A stretch of 8,247 bases of DNA. It comes from Chloroflexota bacterium (GTDB lineage Bacteria > Chloroflexota > UBA5177 > JANWHV01). The notes beneath the pieces are model-generated. The model was given only the letters and a program-made list of their open reading frames with translations. It ran no database searches and was not told the DNA's origin. This document shows positions 1 to 6,740 of the stretch, piece by piece. The position numbers were made by a program, and so were the translations under genes. The stretch covers positions 1-8,247 of the forward strand of contig JANWHV010000125.1 of assembly GCA_025450255.1 (NCBI GenBank), read 5' to 3'. The stretch's first letter is position 1. Each line of letters begins with the position of its first letter.

Positions 1-647
1 CCGCGCGCAGCCAGCGGCGATACGCGGCTGCCAGGGGCGTCGGTAAGTGTGACGAGGAAATCGTTCCCATCGAAGTGCCAGGGGCAAAGAGCCAGAGAGT
101 GACGGTCGCGGCTGACGAGCCGCCGCGTCCCGATACCACGGTCGAGCGCCTGGCCGCGCTGAAGCCCGCGTTTGAGGCCTCAGGCACCGTGACCGCCGGA
201 AACGCACCGGGTGTCAATGATGGCGCGTCCGCGCTGGTGCTTATGAGTGCGACACGCGCGGCGACGCTCGGTCTGAAACCACTCGCGCGCATCCTTGCGT
301 CCGGTGAAGCGGCACTTGAGCCCCAACATATGAACGCGGTTCCGGCGCAGGCGATCGCTCAAGCGCTCGAAAAGGCCGGACTGACGTTGCCGGATATCGA
401 TTTGTTCGAGATCAACGAGGCGTTTGCCGCGGTGCCGCTGGTGTGCGGAAAAATCCTCGGACTGGATCTCGATCGCGTCAATGTCAACGGCGGCGCGGTG
501 GCGGTCGGCCATCCGATAGGCGCCTCCGGCGGACGAATCTTGATGACGCTGATCTACGAGCTGAGACGGCGCGGCGCCCGCTATGGGGTGGCGGGCATCT
601 GCAGCGGAACCGCTCAGGGTGACGCGATGGTCGTCGAGGCGCTCTAG
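1..647 (+). CDS. Thiolase (acetyl-CoA C-acyltransferase), C-terminal part, cut by left edge
   Basis: Catalyses thiolytic cleavage of 3-ketoacyl-CoA or, in reverse, condensation of two acyl-CoAs; cytoplasmic. The frame is open from position 3 with no stop, and the residues before the first possible start (GTG at 75) already look like thiolase (SQRRYAAA, then DEEIVPIEVPG). The gene therefore begins outside the window and 75 is not its start. About 214 residues are visible of the usual roughly 390. Conserved blocks in order: TAGNAPGVNDGA, the INEAF loop (Asn codon at 414), the catalytic histidine in GHPIGASG (His codon at 510), and the C-terminal catalytic cysteine in ICSGTAQGDA (Cys codon at 600). 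The cysteine loop reads CSGTAQG where many thiolases have CGGGQG, but all catalytic residues shown are intact. It ends in TAG 82 nt before the dehydrogenase gene and is probably the third-step enzyme of the same oxidation pathway. Chain-length preference cannot be told. Confidence 0.95.
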   Translation, partial: ARSQRRYAAARGVGKCDEEIVPIEVPGAKSQRVTVAADEPPRPDTTVERLAALKPAFEASGTVTAGNAPGVNDGASALVLMSATRAATLGLKPLARILASGEAALEPQHMNAVPAQAIAQALEKAGLTLPDIDLFEINEAFAAVPLVCGKILGLDLDRVNVNGGAVAVGHPIGASGGRILMTLIYELRRRGARYGVAGICSGTAQGDAMVVEAL

Positions 648-683
648 GCCAGCGGCATGGCCCATACCGCGCGAGCGCGCACG

Positions 684-704
684 GCGCTACCATATTGGTA
701 CCGC
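684..704. promoter_or_regulatory. Inverted repeat between thiolase and first acyl-CoA dehydrogenase
   Basis: The sequence TACCA-TAT-TGGTA (688-700) is a perfect 5-bp inverted repeat around a 3-nt centre. After one C/C mismatch (687/701) three more pairs form (684-686 with 702-704). It is an AT-rich spot inside GC-rich spacer DNA and ends about 10 nt before the AAGGGAG ribosome binding site. It could be an operator for a dimeric repressor or an mRNA hairpin that sets the level of the downstream genes. No T-tract follows, so it is not a standard terminator. Function is inferred only from symmetry and position. Confidence 0.35.
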
Positions 705-729
705 GCGCTGAGCGAAGGGAGTATACGTG

Positions 730-1875
730 ATGCCGTACATCCTGACAGACACCGAGAAGATGATCATGGATACGGTTCGCGCGTTCGCCCGGGACCGTGT
801 AAAGCCACGCGCGGCGGAGATCGACCGCACCGGCCAGTTTCCCTGGGACCTCGTGAAACAGATGGGGGAACTTGGTCTCATGGGTGTGTGCCTGCCTGAA
901 GAGTACGGCGGAGCAGGCCAGAGCTATGTATTATTCGCGATGATCGTCGAGGAGCTATGCGCGGCATGCGCGAGCACCGGCCTGATTCTCGATGTGAACA
1001 TCTCCCTGTGCGCCGAGCCACTGCTCTTGTTCGGTACGGAAGAGCAGAAAAAGCGGTTTCTCACGCCGCTTGCCACGGGCGAAAAGCTCGGCGCTCTGGC
1101 GATGACGGAACCGGGCGCCGGCTCCGACGCGGCCGGCATCCAGACGATGGCCGTTCGCCAGGACGAGCACTACGTGCTAAACGGCACGAAGACCTTCATC
1201 ACGAATGGCGGCGTAGCCGACACATACGTCGTCACGGCGGTGACCGACAGGGAGGCGGGGCACCGAGGCATGAGCGACTTCATCGTGGAGCGGGGCACGC
1301 CGGGCCTATCGTTCGGTGCGCCCATGCACAAGATGGGCATTTGTGGCTCGGCGACGACCGAGGTAATTTTCAAGGACTGCGCGGTTCCAGAGGCGAATCG
1401 GCTCGGCGCCGAGGGCCAGGGATTCAAGATAACCATGGACACGCTCGACGCGGGACGGATTGGCATCGCGGCGCAGGCGGTAGGCATAGCCAGATCCGCG
1501 CTTGATGATGCGATTGCCTACGCAAGCCAGCGCCGGCAGTTCGGCCAGGCTATAACATCATTTCAGGCTATACAGTTCATGATCGCGGACATGGCGACGG
1601 CAATCGAAGCGGCTCGCCTGCTCACGCTGCGGGCGGCTGAGCTGCGCGACCTGAACATTCCTTGCGCCAGGGAGTCGGCGATGGCGAAGTTATTCGCGGG
1701 CGATACCGCGATGCGCGTCTCGACCGACGCTTTGCAGCTTTTCGGCGGCTATGGTTACATGAAGGAGTTTCCAGCGGAGCGGCACATGCGCGACGCCAAG
1801 ATTACGCAAATCTACGAGGGGACTAATCAGATTCAGCGTGTCGTTATAGCACGCAGCCTGCTTGGGCGGGGGTAG
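730..1875 (+). CDS. Acyl-CoA dehydrogenase (short/branched-chain type)
   Basis: FAD enzyme that introduces the alpha,beta double bond into acyl-CoA and passes electrons to ETF; cytoplasmic, normally a homotetramer. The 381-residue length is standard. Family signature 1 is MTEPGAGSD (residues 125-133), followed by the flavin-facing ITNGG segment. The FAD-contact loop RRQFG is at 268-272. Signature 2 starts at Gln336 with FGGYGY (338-343) and fits the family pattern through the RDAK segment. The catalytic base is Glu363 in [10 protein letters not shown], the position used by short- and medium-chain enzymes; long-chain and isovaleryl enzymes use another site. ATG 730 is chosen because AAGGGAG (715-721) lies 8 nt upstream. 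GTG at 727 is the alternative, adding one residue. It probably acts in the same pathway as the thiolase upstream. The exact substrate (butyryl, isobutyryl or 2-methylbutyryl) is not decidable from sequence reading alone. Confidence 0.96.
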   Translation: MPYILTDTEKMIMDTVRAFARDRVKPRAAEIDRTGQFPWDLVKQMGELGLMGVCLPEEYGGAGQSYVLFAMIVEELCAACASTGLILDVNISLCAEPLLLFGTEEQKKRFLTPLATGEKLGALAMTEPGAGSDAAGIQTMAVRQDEHYVLNGTKTFITNGGVADTYVVTAVTDREAGHRGMSDFIVERGTPGLSFGAPMHKMGICGSATTEVIFKDCAVPEANRLGAEGQGFKITMDTLDAGRIGIAAQAVGIARSALDDAIAYASQRRQFGQAITSFQAIQFMIADMATAIEAARLLTLRAAELRDLNIPCARESAMAKLFAGDTAMRVSTDALQLFGGYGYMKEFPAERHMRDAKITQIYEGTNQIQRVVIARSLLGRG

Positions 1876-1879
1876 AGCG

Positions 1880-2755
1880 ATGAACAAGGTAAAGGTGCGG
1901 TGCTCTGTTTGTGGGAAGAGCTTCAAAACTCCGTCACTGAAGAAAACCGTTTGTCCGGCCTGTGAAGCCGCCGCGAAGCGCGCGAAGCACCAGCCTGGCA
2001 TTGCGCCGGCGGTAGCCGCCGCTCCCGCGGCCACCGCCACGGTTGACGTGCGAGCGGCGCTGCGTGCCGCGCAGGAGAATCAAGGTCAGTTTGGCGCCTA
2101 CAAACCGCCCGCGCCTCCGCCTCCTGCCCCAATCCACGAAAGAGCGGTCGCCCAGGCACATCGCGCGGGCGTGCACGGACATGCCGGCAAACCCGGTCGC
2201 CCCGATCATCGCGGGGCTGGGAAGCCACGTGAAGGGAAGGAGGCGCAACCGCGCGTCCCCAAAGGGCCGCGTACGCCGAAGCCACGGATCCAGACCACGC
2301 CGTTCGAGCCGACGCCGGAGCAGACGGCGGCTATACGCGAACGATACCTGGCGCTCGCCCAACCGGAGTTTGACGGCATCCGCCATCAGATTGCGAACGA
2401 GCTTGGCATCCCATTGCGCGCGGTGAAGCACGTGATCAAGATTGCGCGCGAGGAGGCTCAGATTCGAAGCTGGTGGGAGCAGGGCGGTGGGTTGCCTTCG
2501 CCTGAAAACCTGGAGCGGATCAGAGAACTCTATGTTCCACTGCTGCCGGATCCCGAAGTGGGCGTGCACAAGCGTATCGCCTCCGAGCTTCACATTACGA
2601 ACACGAGCGTCTATCAGGCTATCGGACAGATTCGGACCGATCTGCACTTGCCACGATACGCGCAGCGTGACAATGGCAGTGCCGATGCGCACGGTGAAGC
2701 ATCAAGCGAGTCGCCCGAGGAACAGCCGGCATTGACGGCCGCCTCGGGCGAATGA
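1880..2755 (+). CDS. Zinc-ribbon protein with tandem helix-turn-helix repeats, function unknown
   Basis: I do not recognise a named family. The 291-residue protein has three parts. Residues 8-28 carry two CxxC pairs (C8, C11, C25, C28), a small zinc ribbon. Residues about 38-144 are low-complexity: Ala-rich, then a proline run, then a very basic Gly/Pro/Lys/Arg linker. Residues about 145-203 and 207-265 are two copies of one unit, each opening with T/S-P-E-x then IREx-Y, followed by a helix-turn-helix-like core (IANELGIPLRAV in the first, IASELHITNTSV in the second). The last 25 residues are acidic and polar. This layout suggests a DNA- or RNA-binding regulator. It begins 4 nt after the dehydrogenase stop, and its last codons overlap the next start as ATGA, so it is made together with the catabolic enzymes and could regulate them. 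ATG 1880 is preferred over an in-frame TTG at 1862 because it leads straight into the zinc ribbon. Expression is certain only by context; function is inference. Confidence 0.85.
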   Translation: MNKVKVRCSVCGKSFKTPSLKKTVCPACEAAAKRAKHQPGIAPAVAAAPAATATVDVRAALRAAQENQGQFGAYKPPAPPPPAPIHERAVAQAHRAGVHGHAGKPGRPDHRGAGKPREGKEAQPRVPKGPRTPKPRIQTTPFEPTPEQTAAIRERYLALAQPEFDGIRHQIANELGIPLRAVKHVIKIAREEAQIRSWWEQGGGLPSPENLERIRELYVPLLPDPEVGVHKRIASELHITNTSVYQAIGQIRTDLHLPRYAQRDNGSADAHGEASSESPEEQPALTAASGE

Positions 2756-3924
2756 CAGCCATGGCGCCGAGCCCGGCCGCATACCGCGCCGCCTGTTTTG
2801 GTCTGGAGCCGGAACAAGCCGCCTTCCGCGACAGTGTACGCGCCTGGGCGCGAGACGTCGTCGCGCCGCGCGTCGATGCGGTGGCCGACGGCATGTTCCC
2901 TGGCGAAGCCGTCGCGAGCGCTGGCCGCGAGGGCTACATGGGAATCGTGGTGCCACGGCACTACGGAGGCATGGGACGGTGCCATGTAAGTTTTGCGCTT
3001 TTTGTCGAAGAGGTGGCGCGCGTGTGCGCGTCGACAGCCGTGGCTCTCGACGTGCATGCGTCGGTTGGGACCGAGCCGCTGATCTTGATGGGAAGTGAAG
3101 AACAGAAAGCGCGATTTTTACCCGCACTGGCATCAGGCGGCATGCTCGGCGCTTTCGCGCTCACCGAGCCTGAGGCTGGGAGTGACGCGGCGGCATTGCG
3201 GACCACGGCCACGCGTGACGGCGGCGACTACGTATTGGACGGCTCCAAGATCTTCATAACCAATGCTGGGCATGCCAAGCTCTACACCGTACTCGCCGCG
3301 ACGGACCGTGCCGCCGGTGCACGGGGCATCAGTGCGTTCCTGGTGCCGGCGGACGCGCCGGGATTGACCGTTGGACCGCCGCAGCATAAACTCGGACTTT
3401 GCGGTTCCGCGACCGCGGAAATTGCGTTTCACGGCTGTCGCGTCCCTGAAACAAGCCGGCTCGGCGAGGAAGGCGCGGGCTTCCGCATTGCCATGCTTGC
3501 ACTCGATAGCGGGCGCATTGGCATCAGCGCGCAGGCGATCGGCATTGCCGCCGCGGCGCTGCTACACCTCATTTCGTCCGTGTCGGAGGATGTATCGCGC
3601 AACGCGGAGACGCAGGCCGCGCAATTCGAGATGGCCGACATGGCGACGCGGATCGAGGCGGCGCGCGGGCTCACGTGGGAAGCGGCACGACAATGCGACG
3701 CGGGTTTGCCCTTTACCACCACGGCCTCAATGGCGAAACTCCATGCGACCGATACCGCGATGGCCGTGACGACACGCGCCATCGACCTCGTCGCGGGCCT
3801 GCCGCTCACATCACGGATGAGGAGCCTCGAACGCTACTTTCGCGATGCAAAAGCGACGCAGCTCTACGAGGGAACAAATCAGATTCAACGCATGGTCATC
3901 GCTCGCCGCATTCTGGGGAGTTAG
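2752..3924 (+). CDS. Divergent acyl-CoA dehydrogenase paralogue
   Basis: A 390-residue acyl-CoA dehydrogenase, clearly homologous to the one at 730-1875 over its whole length. Signature 1 is intact (LTEPEAGSD, residues 137-145), as is the FITNAG segment, and the catalytic base is kept as Glu373 in [10 protein letters not shown]. Two FAD-contact regions are not recognisable. The RRQFG loop is replaced by SEDVSRNAE (278-286) with about three residues deleted, and the FGGYGY block of signature 2 is replaced by VAGLPL (347-352). The reading frame is unbroken and residues around the changes are well conserved, so this is divergence and not a frameshift. ATG 2752 overlaps the previous stop (ATGA), which indicates translational coupling; ATG 2761 is an alternative. 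It may be a partner subunit of the first dehydrogenase, have a different substrate, or be weakly active. Membership of the superfamily is secure; activity is not. Confidence 0.93.
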   Translation: MTAMAPSPAAYRAACFGLEPEQAAFRDSVRAWARDVVAPRVDAVADGMFPGEAVASAGREGYMGIVVPRHYGGMGRCHVSFALFVEEVARVCASTAVALDVHASVGTEPLILMGSEEQKARFLPALASGGMLGAFALTEPEAGSDAAALRTTATRDGGDYVLDGSKIFITNAGHAKLYTVLAATDRAAGARGISAFLVPADAPGLTVGPPQHKLGLCGSATAEIAFHGCRVPETSRLGEEGAGFRIAMLALDSGRIGISAQAIGIAAAALLHLISSVSEDVSRNAETQAAQFEMADMATRIEAARGLTWEAARQCDAGLPFTTTASMAKLHATDTAMAVTTRAIDLVAGLPLTSRMRSLERYFRDAKATQLYEGTNQIQRMVIARRILGS

Positions 3925-3929
3925 CGCCG

Positions 3930-4898
3930 TTGCAAGACATCGCGGCCATGGTTTTGCGCGGCGAGGTACGGGGTATTGCGCGGCTGATCAGTAACCTGGA
4001 GAATGATTCACCCGAGGCAATTCGAACACTGGGTGAAATCTTCCCTCATACCGGACGCGCTTCGGTGATCGGTGTGACGGGCGCTCCAGGCGCCGGCAAG
4101 AGTACGCTGGTGGATGGCCTGGTCCGCCAGGCGCGTGCCGAGGGTAAATCAGTCGCGGTGCTCGCGGTGGACCCGAGCAGCCCGTTCACCGGCGGCGCGA
4201 TCCTTGGCGACCGCATTCGCATGCAGGCCCATGCCTATGACTCGGGCGTATTCATCCGCAGCCTGGGGGCGCGCGGTCAACTTGGCGGCCTTACCAGGTC
4301 CACGCGAAAAGCTATCCACGTGCTTGACGCGGCGGGCTACGACATCGTCATCGTCGAGACAGTAGGAGTCGGCCAATCGGAGCTTGATATCGCCGCGGCC
4401 GCCGATACGACGATCGTGGTACTCACCCCCGGCATGGGCGATACGGTACAGACGCTCAAGGCCGGCATACTGGAGATTGCGGACATTTTCGCGCTTAACA
4501 AGGCCGATCAGGAAGGCGCCCAACAGACGCTGCGCGCGCTGCGGGGGATGCTCCGGCTTGGGCACGGTCACGATACCGGCTGGTCCCCGCCAATTGTCGA
4601 AACGCAGGCACATGAGGTCGTCGGCATCGACGCGCTGTGGCAGGCGACGCGGGATCATCGCGCCTACCTTGAATCCGTGGGCGAGCTGGAAGCGCGGCGG
4701 GCCCGCAGGTTGAGGGGAGAGGTGCTCGACCTGGTGGAAAGAGGGCTGCGTACAGATGTACTGCGGCGTCTCGCGGCCAGCACGCAATTTGCCGCCGTTC
4801 TCGATGCCGTTCTGGCACGCGAGCGCGATCCGGGCTCCGGTGCACGTGAAATTCTTGATGGCGTGTACGCGGTCCCGGAACGCATCGGTAAAGGATAA
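3930..4898 (+). CDS. meaB: MeaB/ArgK-type GTPase, methylmalonyl-CoA mutase chaperone
   Basis: G3E-type P-loop GTPase that loads and protects adenosylcobalamin in methylmalonyl-CoA mutase or a related acyl-CoA mutase; older annotations call it ArgK or LAO/AO transport ATPase. With the TTG start it has 322 residues, normal for the family. Visible motifs: Walker A GAPGAGKS (51-58), the DPSSPFTGGAILGDRIRM switch segment, the Walker B and switch region IVETVGVGQSE (141-151), and the guanine-specificity motif NKAD (190-193). The C-terminal region, after about residue 250, is the helical dimerisation arm. The start is TTG 3930: GGGGAG (3915-3920) lies 9 nt upstream and the N-terminus then matches the family. 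ATG 3948 would trim six residues. An upstream open frame reaching back to 3675 lies inside the dehydrogenase and is not believed. The gene follows the dehydrogenase stop by 5 nt. No mutase gene lies in the window. Confidence 0.93.
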   Translation: MQDIAAMVLRGEVRGIARLISNLENDSPEAIRTLGEIFPHTGRASVIGVTGAPGAGKSTLVDGLVRQARAEGKSVAVLAVDPSSPFTGGAILGDRIRMQAHAYDSGVFIRSLGARGQLGGLTRSTRKAIHVLDAAGYDIVIVETVGVGQSELDIAAAADTTIVVLTPGMGDTVQTLKAGILEIADIFALNKADQEGAQQTLRALRGMLRLGHGHDTGWSPPIVETQAHEVVGIDALWQATRDHRAYLESVGELEARRARRLRGEVLDLVERGLRTDVLRRLAASTQFAAVLDAVLARERDPGSGAREILDGVYAVPERIGKG

Positions 4899-4908
4899 GG
4901 AAAACAAC

Positions 4909-5466
4909 ATGCGCGAATTACCGGAGCAAGCACGCAAAATATTGATGTCATTTGATGCGCCCCCGCGACTATTGGCGCATCACGCGATGGTGCATGATGT
5001 CGCGGTCATGCTCATCGAGGGCCTGGCGACGAACTGGCCGGATTTCCCCGTCGACCGTCATGCCGTCTTGTTTGGCGCGGCAACGCACGACATAGGGAAA
5101 ACAATCCACGTCGAGGAGTTGCGCGGGCCAGGACGCCGCCATGAACAGGACGGATCGGCGTTGCTCACGTCAAAGGGCATATCGGGCGATCTGGCGCGCT
5201 ACACCCGTACACATGCCCAATGGTCGCTGGAAAAGGCTCCGACGAACGAAGATTTGCTCGTCGCCCTCGCCAACACAATCTGGACGGGCGCGAGGAACGA
5301 GCGGCTGGAGACGATAATCATCGACCGAATCATGGACTTTAGCGGCGAGCCGCTCTGGAGCGTCTTCGCCAAATTCGATAATATCTTGCTCGCGATACTT
5401 GAAGGAGCGGGTGAGCGCATGGCCCTCTATACCGCCATCCCAGATGACGAGGACGCCGAAGCCTGA
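4909..5466 (+). CDS. HD-domain protein (putative metal-dependent phosphohydrolase)
   Basis: A 185-residue single-domain protein with an HD fold. Visible motifs are the first histidine in LAHHAMVHDVA (His24 by alignment from memory, His25 or His29 as alternatives), the HD pair in ATHDIGK (His60-Asp61), and a later THAQW histidine. Related proteins as I remember them carry ADKxWKGKR near the C-terminal third, where the Asp is the last metal ligand. Here the segment reads ANTIWTGAR, so position 122 is Asn. The start at ATG 4909 is supported by TAAGGA (4896-4901) 7 nt upstream and by a 10-nt gap from the meaB stop. Extending the frame upstream would run into meaB. The substrate is unknown: nucleotide, cyclic nucleotide or another phosphate ester are all possible. 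It is probably the last gene of the + strand operon, with a link to acyl-CoA metabolism only by position. Confidence 0.87.
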   Translation: MRELPEQARKILMSFDAPPRLLAHHAMVHDVAVMLIEGLATNWPDFPVDRHAVLFGAATHDIGKTIHVEELRGPGRRHEQDGSALLTSKGISGDLARYTRTHAQWSLEKAPTNEDLLVALANTIWTGARNERLETIIIDRIMDFSGEPLWSVFAKFDNILLAILEGAGERMALYTAIPDDEDAEA

Positions 5467-5480
5467 CAGCGGCGCGCCGA

Positions 5481-6689
5481 TCAAGGAGAAGCTTGCATGC
5501 GGTGATATTCCTCGAACCACTCGGTCAGGGTCCCGGCAAGTCGCTCCTGCTCTCGCAGGCGATCGCGTTGAGTTGCGGCATCAATCCCTTCAAAAATCAG
5601 TCGCTGCACGATGTCCGGATGCGGCACGCCGGTCAACCGGAGCGGATCGGCGCCGCTAAGCTCTATCGTTAAGGCGCCGACGTTACACAGGCGGCCGCTT
5701 ACCGACGAGATTCGCAATACCACGTCATGCACTGACCGCAGTTGGATGGCGTTGCGCAGCTCGAAAACGAGAGGGGTGCGTCTGAGCTCGATGATCCTAT
5801 CCGAGGTCAAGACGTAGACATCGTCAAGCCAATCAAGGAATCCCCAAAGCGCCCACGCCATGAAACCGGCCAGGCCGATTATGACAGCGGTAGGGGAGAT
5901 CGTGATGACGAGACTGCTTACCGCGCCGGCGCAAACCGCCCCAAGAAGAAGCGGCGGCGCCACGGCCCTGTACATGAAAATTGCGTGTCGTCTCGAGGTG
6001 TACAATATGGTTTCCTCCGGAAGGAGGTTCATTCTGCCCTGTGCCCGTAAGGTTAGTCGCGTAATGCATGGCAGCTCAACGGTAGGCGTGTCATGCGGGT
6101 CAACCAGCCCGCTAAAGATTCGCGACAAGGCCGATTGAATCGCGTTGTCGTCTTTGCCGTGCAGCCGCTGGTATTCTTCGCGCGCGATCTGGGCCCGCGC
6201 CGCGACCAGCGCTTGCACGCGGCGTGGATGCGGAATCTGTTTGAACTCGAAGCCGCCGCCGCGCGTACCAGTCTGGACTTTCAGGTCGCCAAGATCAAAT
6301 AGTCGCGCGCCCGCGCCGGCAATGGAATAATTACTTTCCTGGACCGCTCGCAGTACGGCCTCGCGGCGGACCACCGTTACCAGGCCGCGTTGCTCGATGA
6401 TGCGATGGCTTGTAATCACGTGAATGTCGGCGCACCAGGACGCCAGGTCAATCCCCAGCCATTTCAGCGTCATAACGCCGGCCAGGCCAAGATCGAGACC
6501 GAGAAATATGGCTGAGTACCGTGATAGCTCTGCCACCGGCAGCACGTATTCGAGCATGGCGTACGCGGGCAGCGCCAGTAGAATGGGTATCAGCCAGAGC
6601 AACGGGCGAATCAGCAACCACCAATGGCGATGCACGACCATCAACTTCTGTTCGCCGGGTTGCAGGCGGAGCCGGGCCGCGCGAGCCAT
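5481..6689 (-). CDS. Membrane protein with two bacterial PH (bPH2/DUF304) repeats
   Basis: A 402-residue integral membrane protein built from an internal duplication. Each half has a short LxPxE lead (residues 9-13; 223-226), a pair of hydrophobic helices (about 24-47 and 58-80; 242-263 and 266-288), and a bacterial PH-like beta domain (about 89-165; 291-366). The two PH copies align clearly: HVITSHRIIE against YVLTSDRIIE at the start, IPHPRRVQ against VPHPDIVQ at the end. A charged helical tail (367-402) follows. The layout resembles YdbS/YdbT-like membrane proteins, whose function is poorly defined, perhaps in membrane stress or lipid contact. ATG 6689 has GGAG (6699-6702) 9 nt upstream. 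It lies 51 nt after the CvpA-like gene, probably in the same transcript, and ends 14 nt from the stop of the convergent HD gene. Confidence 0.9.
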   Translation of the reverse strand: MARAARLRLQPGEQKLMVVHRHWWLLIRPLLWLIPILLALPAYAMLEYVLPVAELSRYSAIFLGLDLGLAGVMTLKWLGIDLASWCADIHVITSHRIIEQRGLVTVVRREAVLRAVQESNYSIAGAGARLFDLGDLKVQTGTRGGGFEFKQIPHPRRVQALVAARAQIAREEYQRLHGKDDNAIQSALSRIFSGLVDPHDTPTVELPCITRLTLRAQGRMNLLPEETILYTSRRHAIFMYRAVAPPLLLGAVCAGAVSSLVITISPTAVIIGLAGFMAWALWGFLDWLDDVYVLTSDRIIELRRTPLVFELRNAIQLRSVHDVVLRISSVSGRLCNVGALTIELSGADPLRLTGVPHPDIVQRLIFEGIDAATQRDRLREQERLAGTLTEWFEEYHRMQASP

Positions 6690-6740
6690 CAGGAACCGCT
6701 CCGAAGACGCTCACCAAGGGCCTGGCCGCCGGGTAAGTAC

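Noticed and set aside
75..647. GTG at 75 as the start of a short stand-alone thiolase-like gene
   Set aside because: Thiolase-like residues continue upstream to the window edge with no stop, so the gene is simply cut by the boundary.
180..665. Minus-strand open frame opposite the thiolase
   Set aside because: Shadow of the thiolase frame, with no motif and no start signal.
1934..2692. Long minus-strand open frame (252 codons) opposite the zinc-ribbon/HTH gene
   Set aside because: Arginine- and leucine-rich translation without family motifs; it is the antisense shadow of a GC-rich gene whose sense frame has clear domains and fits the operon.
3675..3929. Upstream extension of the meaB frame inside the dehydrogenase gene
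   Set aside because: Overlaps 250 nt of a conserved gene, its translation is not like MeaB, and a good ribosome binding site supports TTG 3930.
4149..4937. Minus-strand open frame of 262 codons opposite meaB
   Set aside because: The sense strand encodes an unmistakable GTPase with all motifs; the antisense product has no recognisable domain.
5470..5479. Perfect palindrome CGGCGCGCCG between the convergent HD and PH genes, considered as a bidirectional terminator
   Set aside because: Without a loop or flanking T-tracts it cannot form a normal intrinsic terminator; likely chance in GC-rich DNA.
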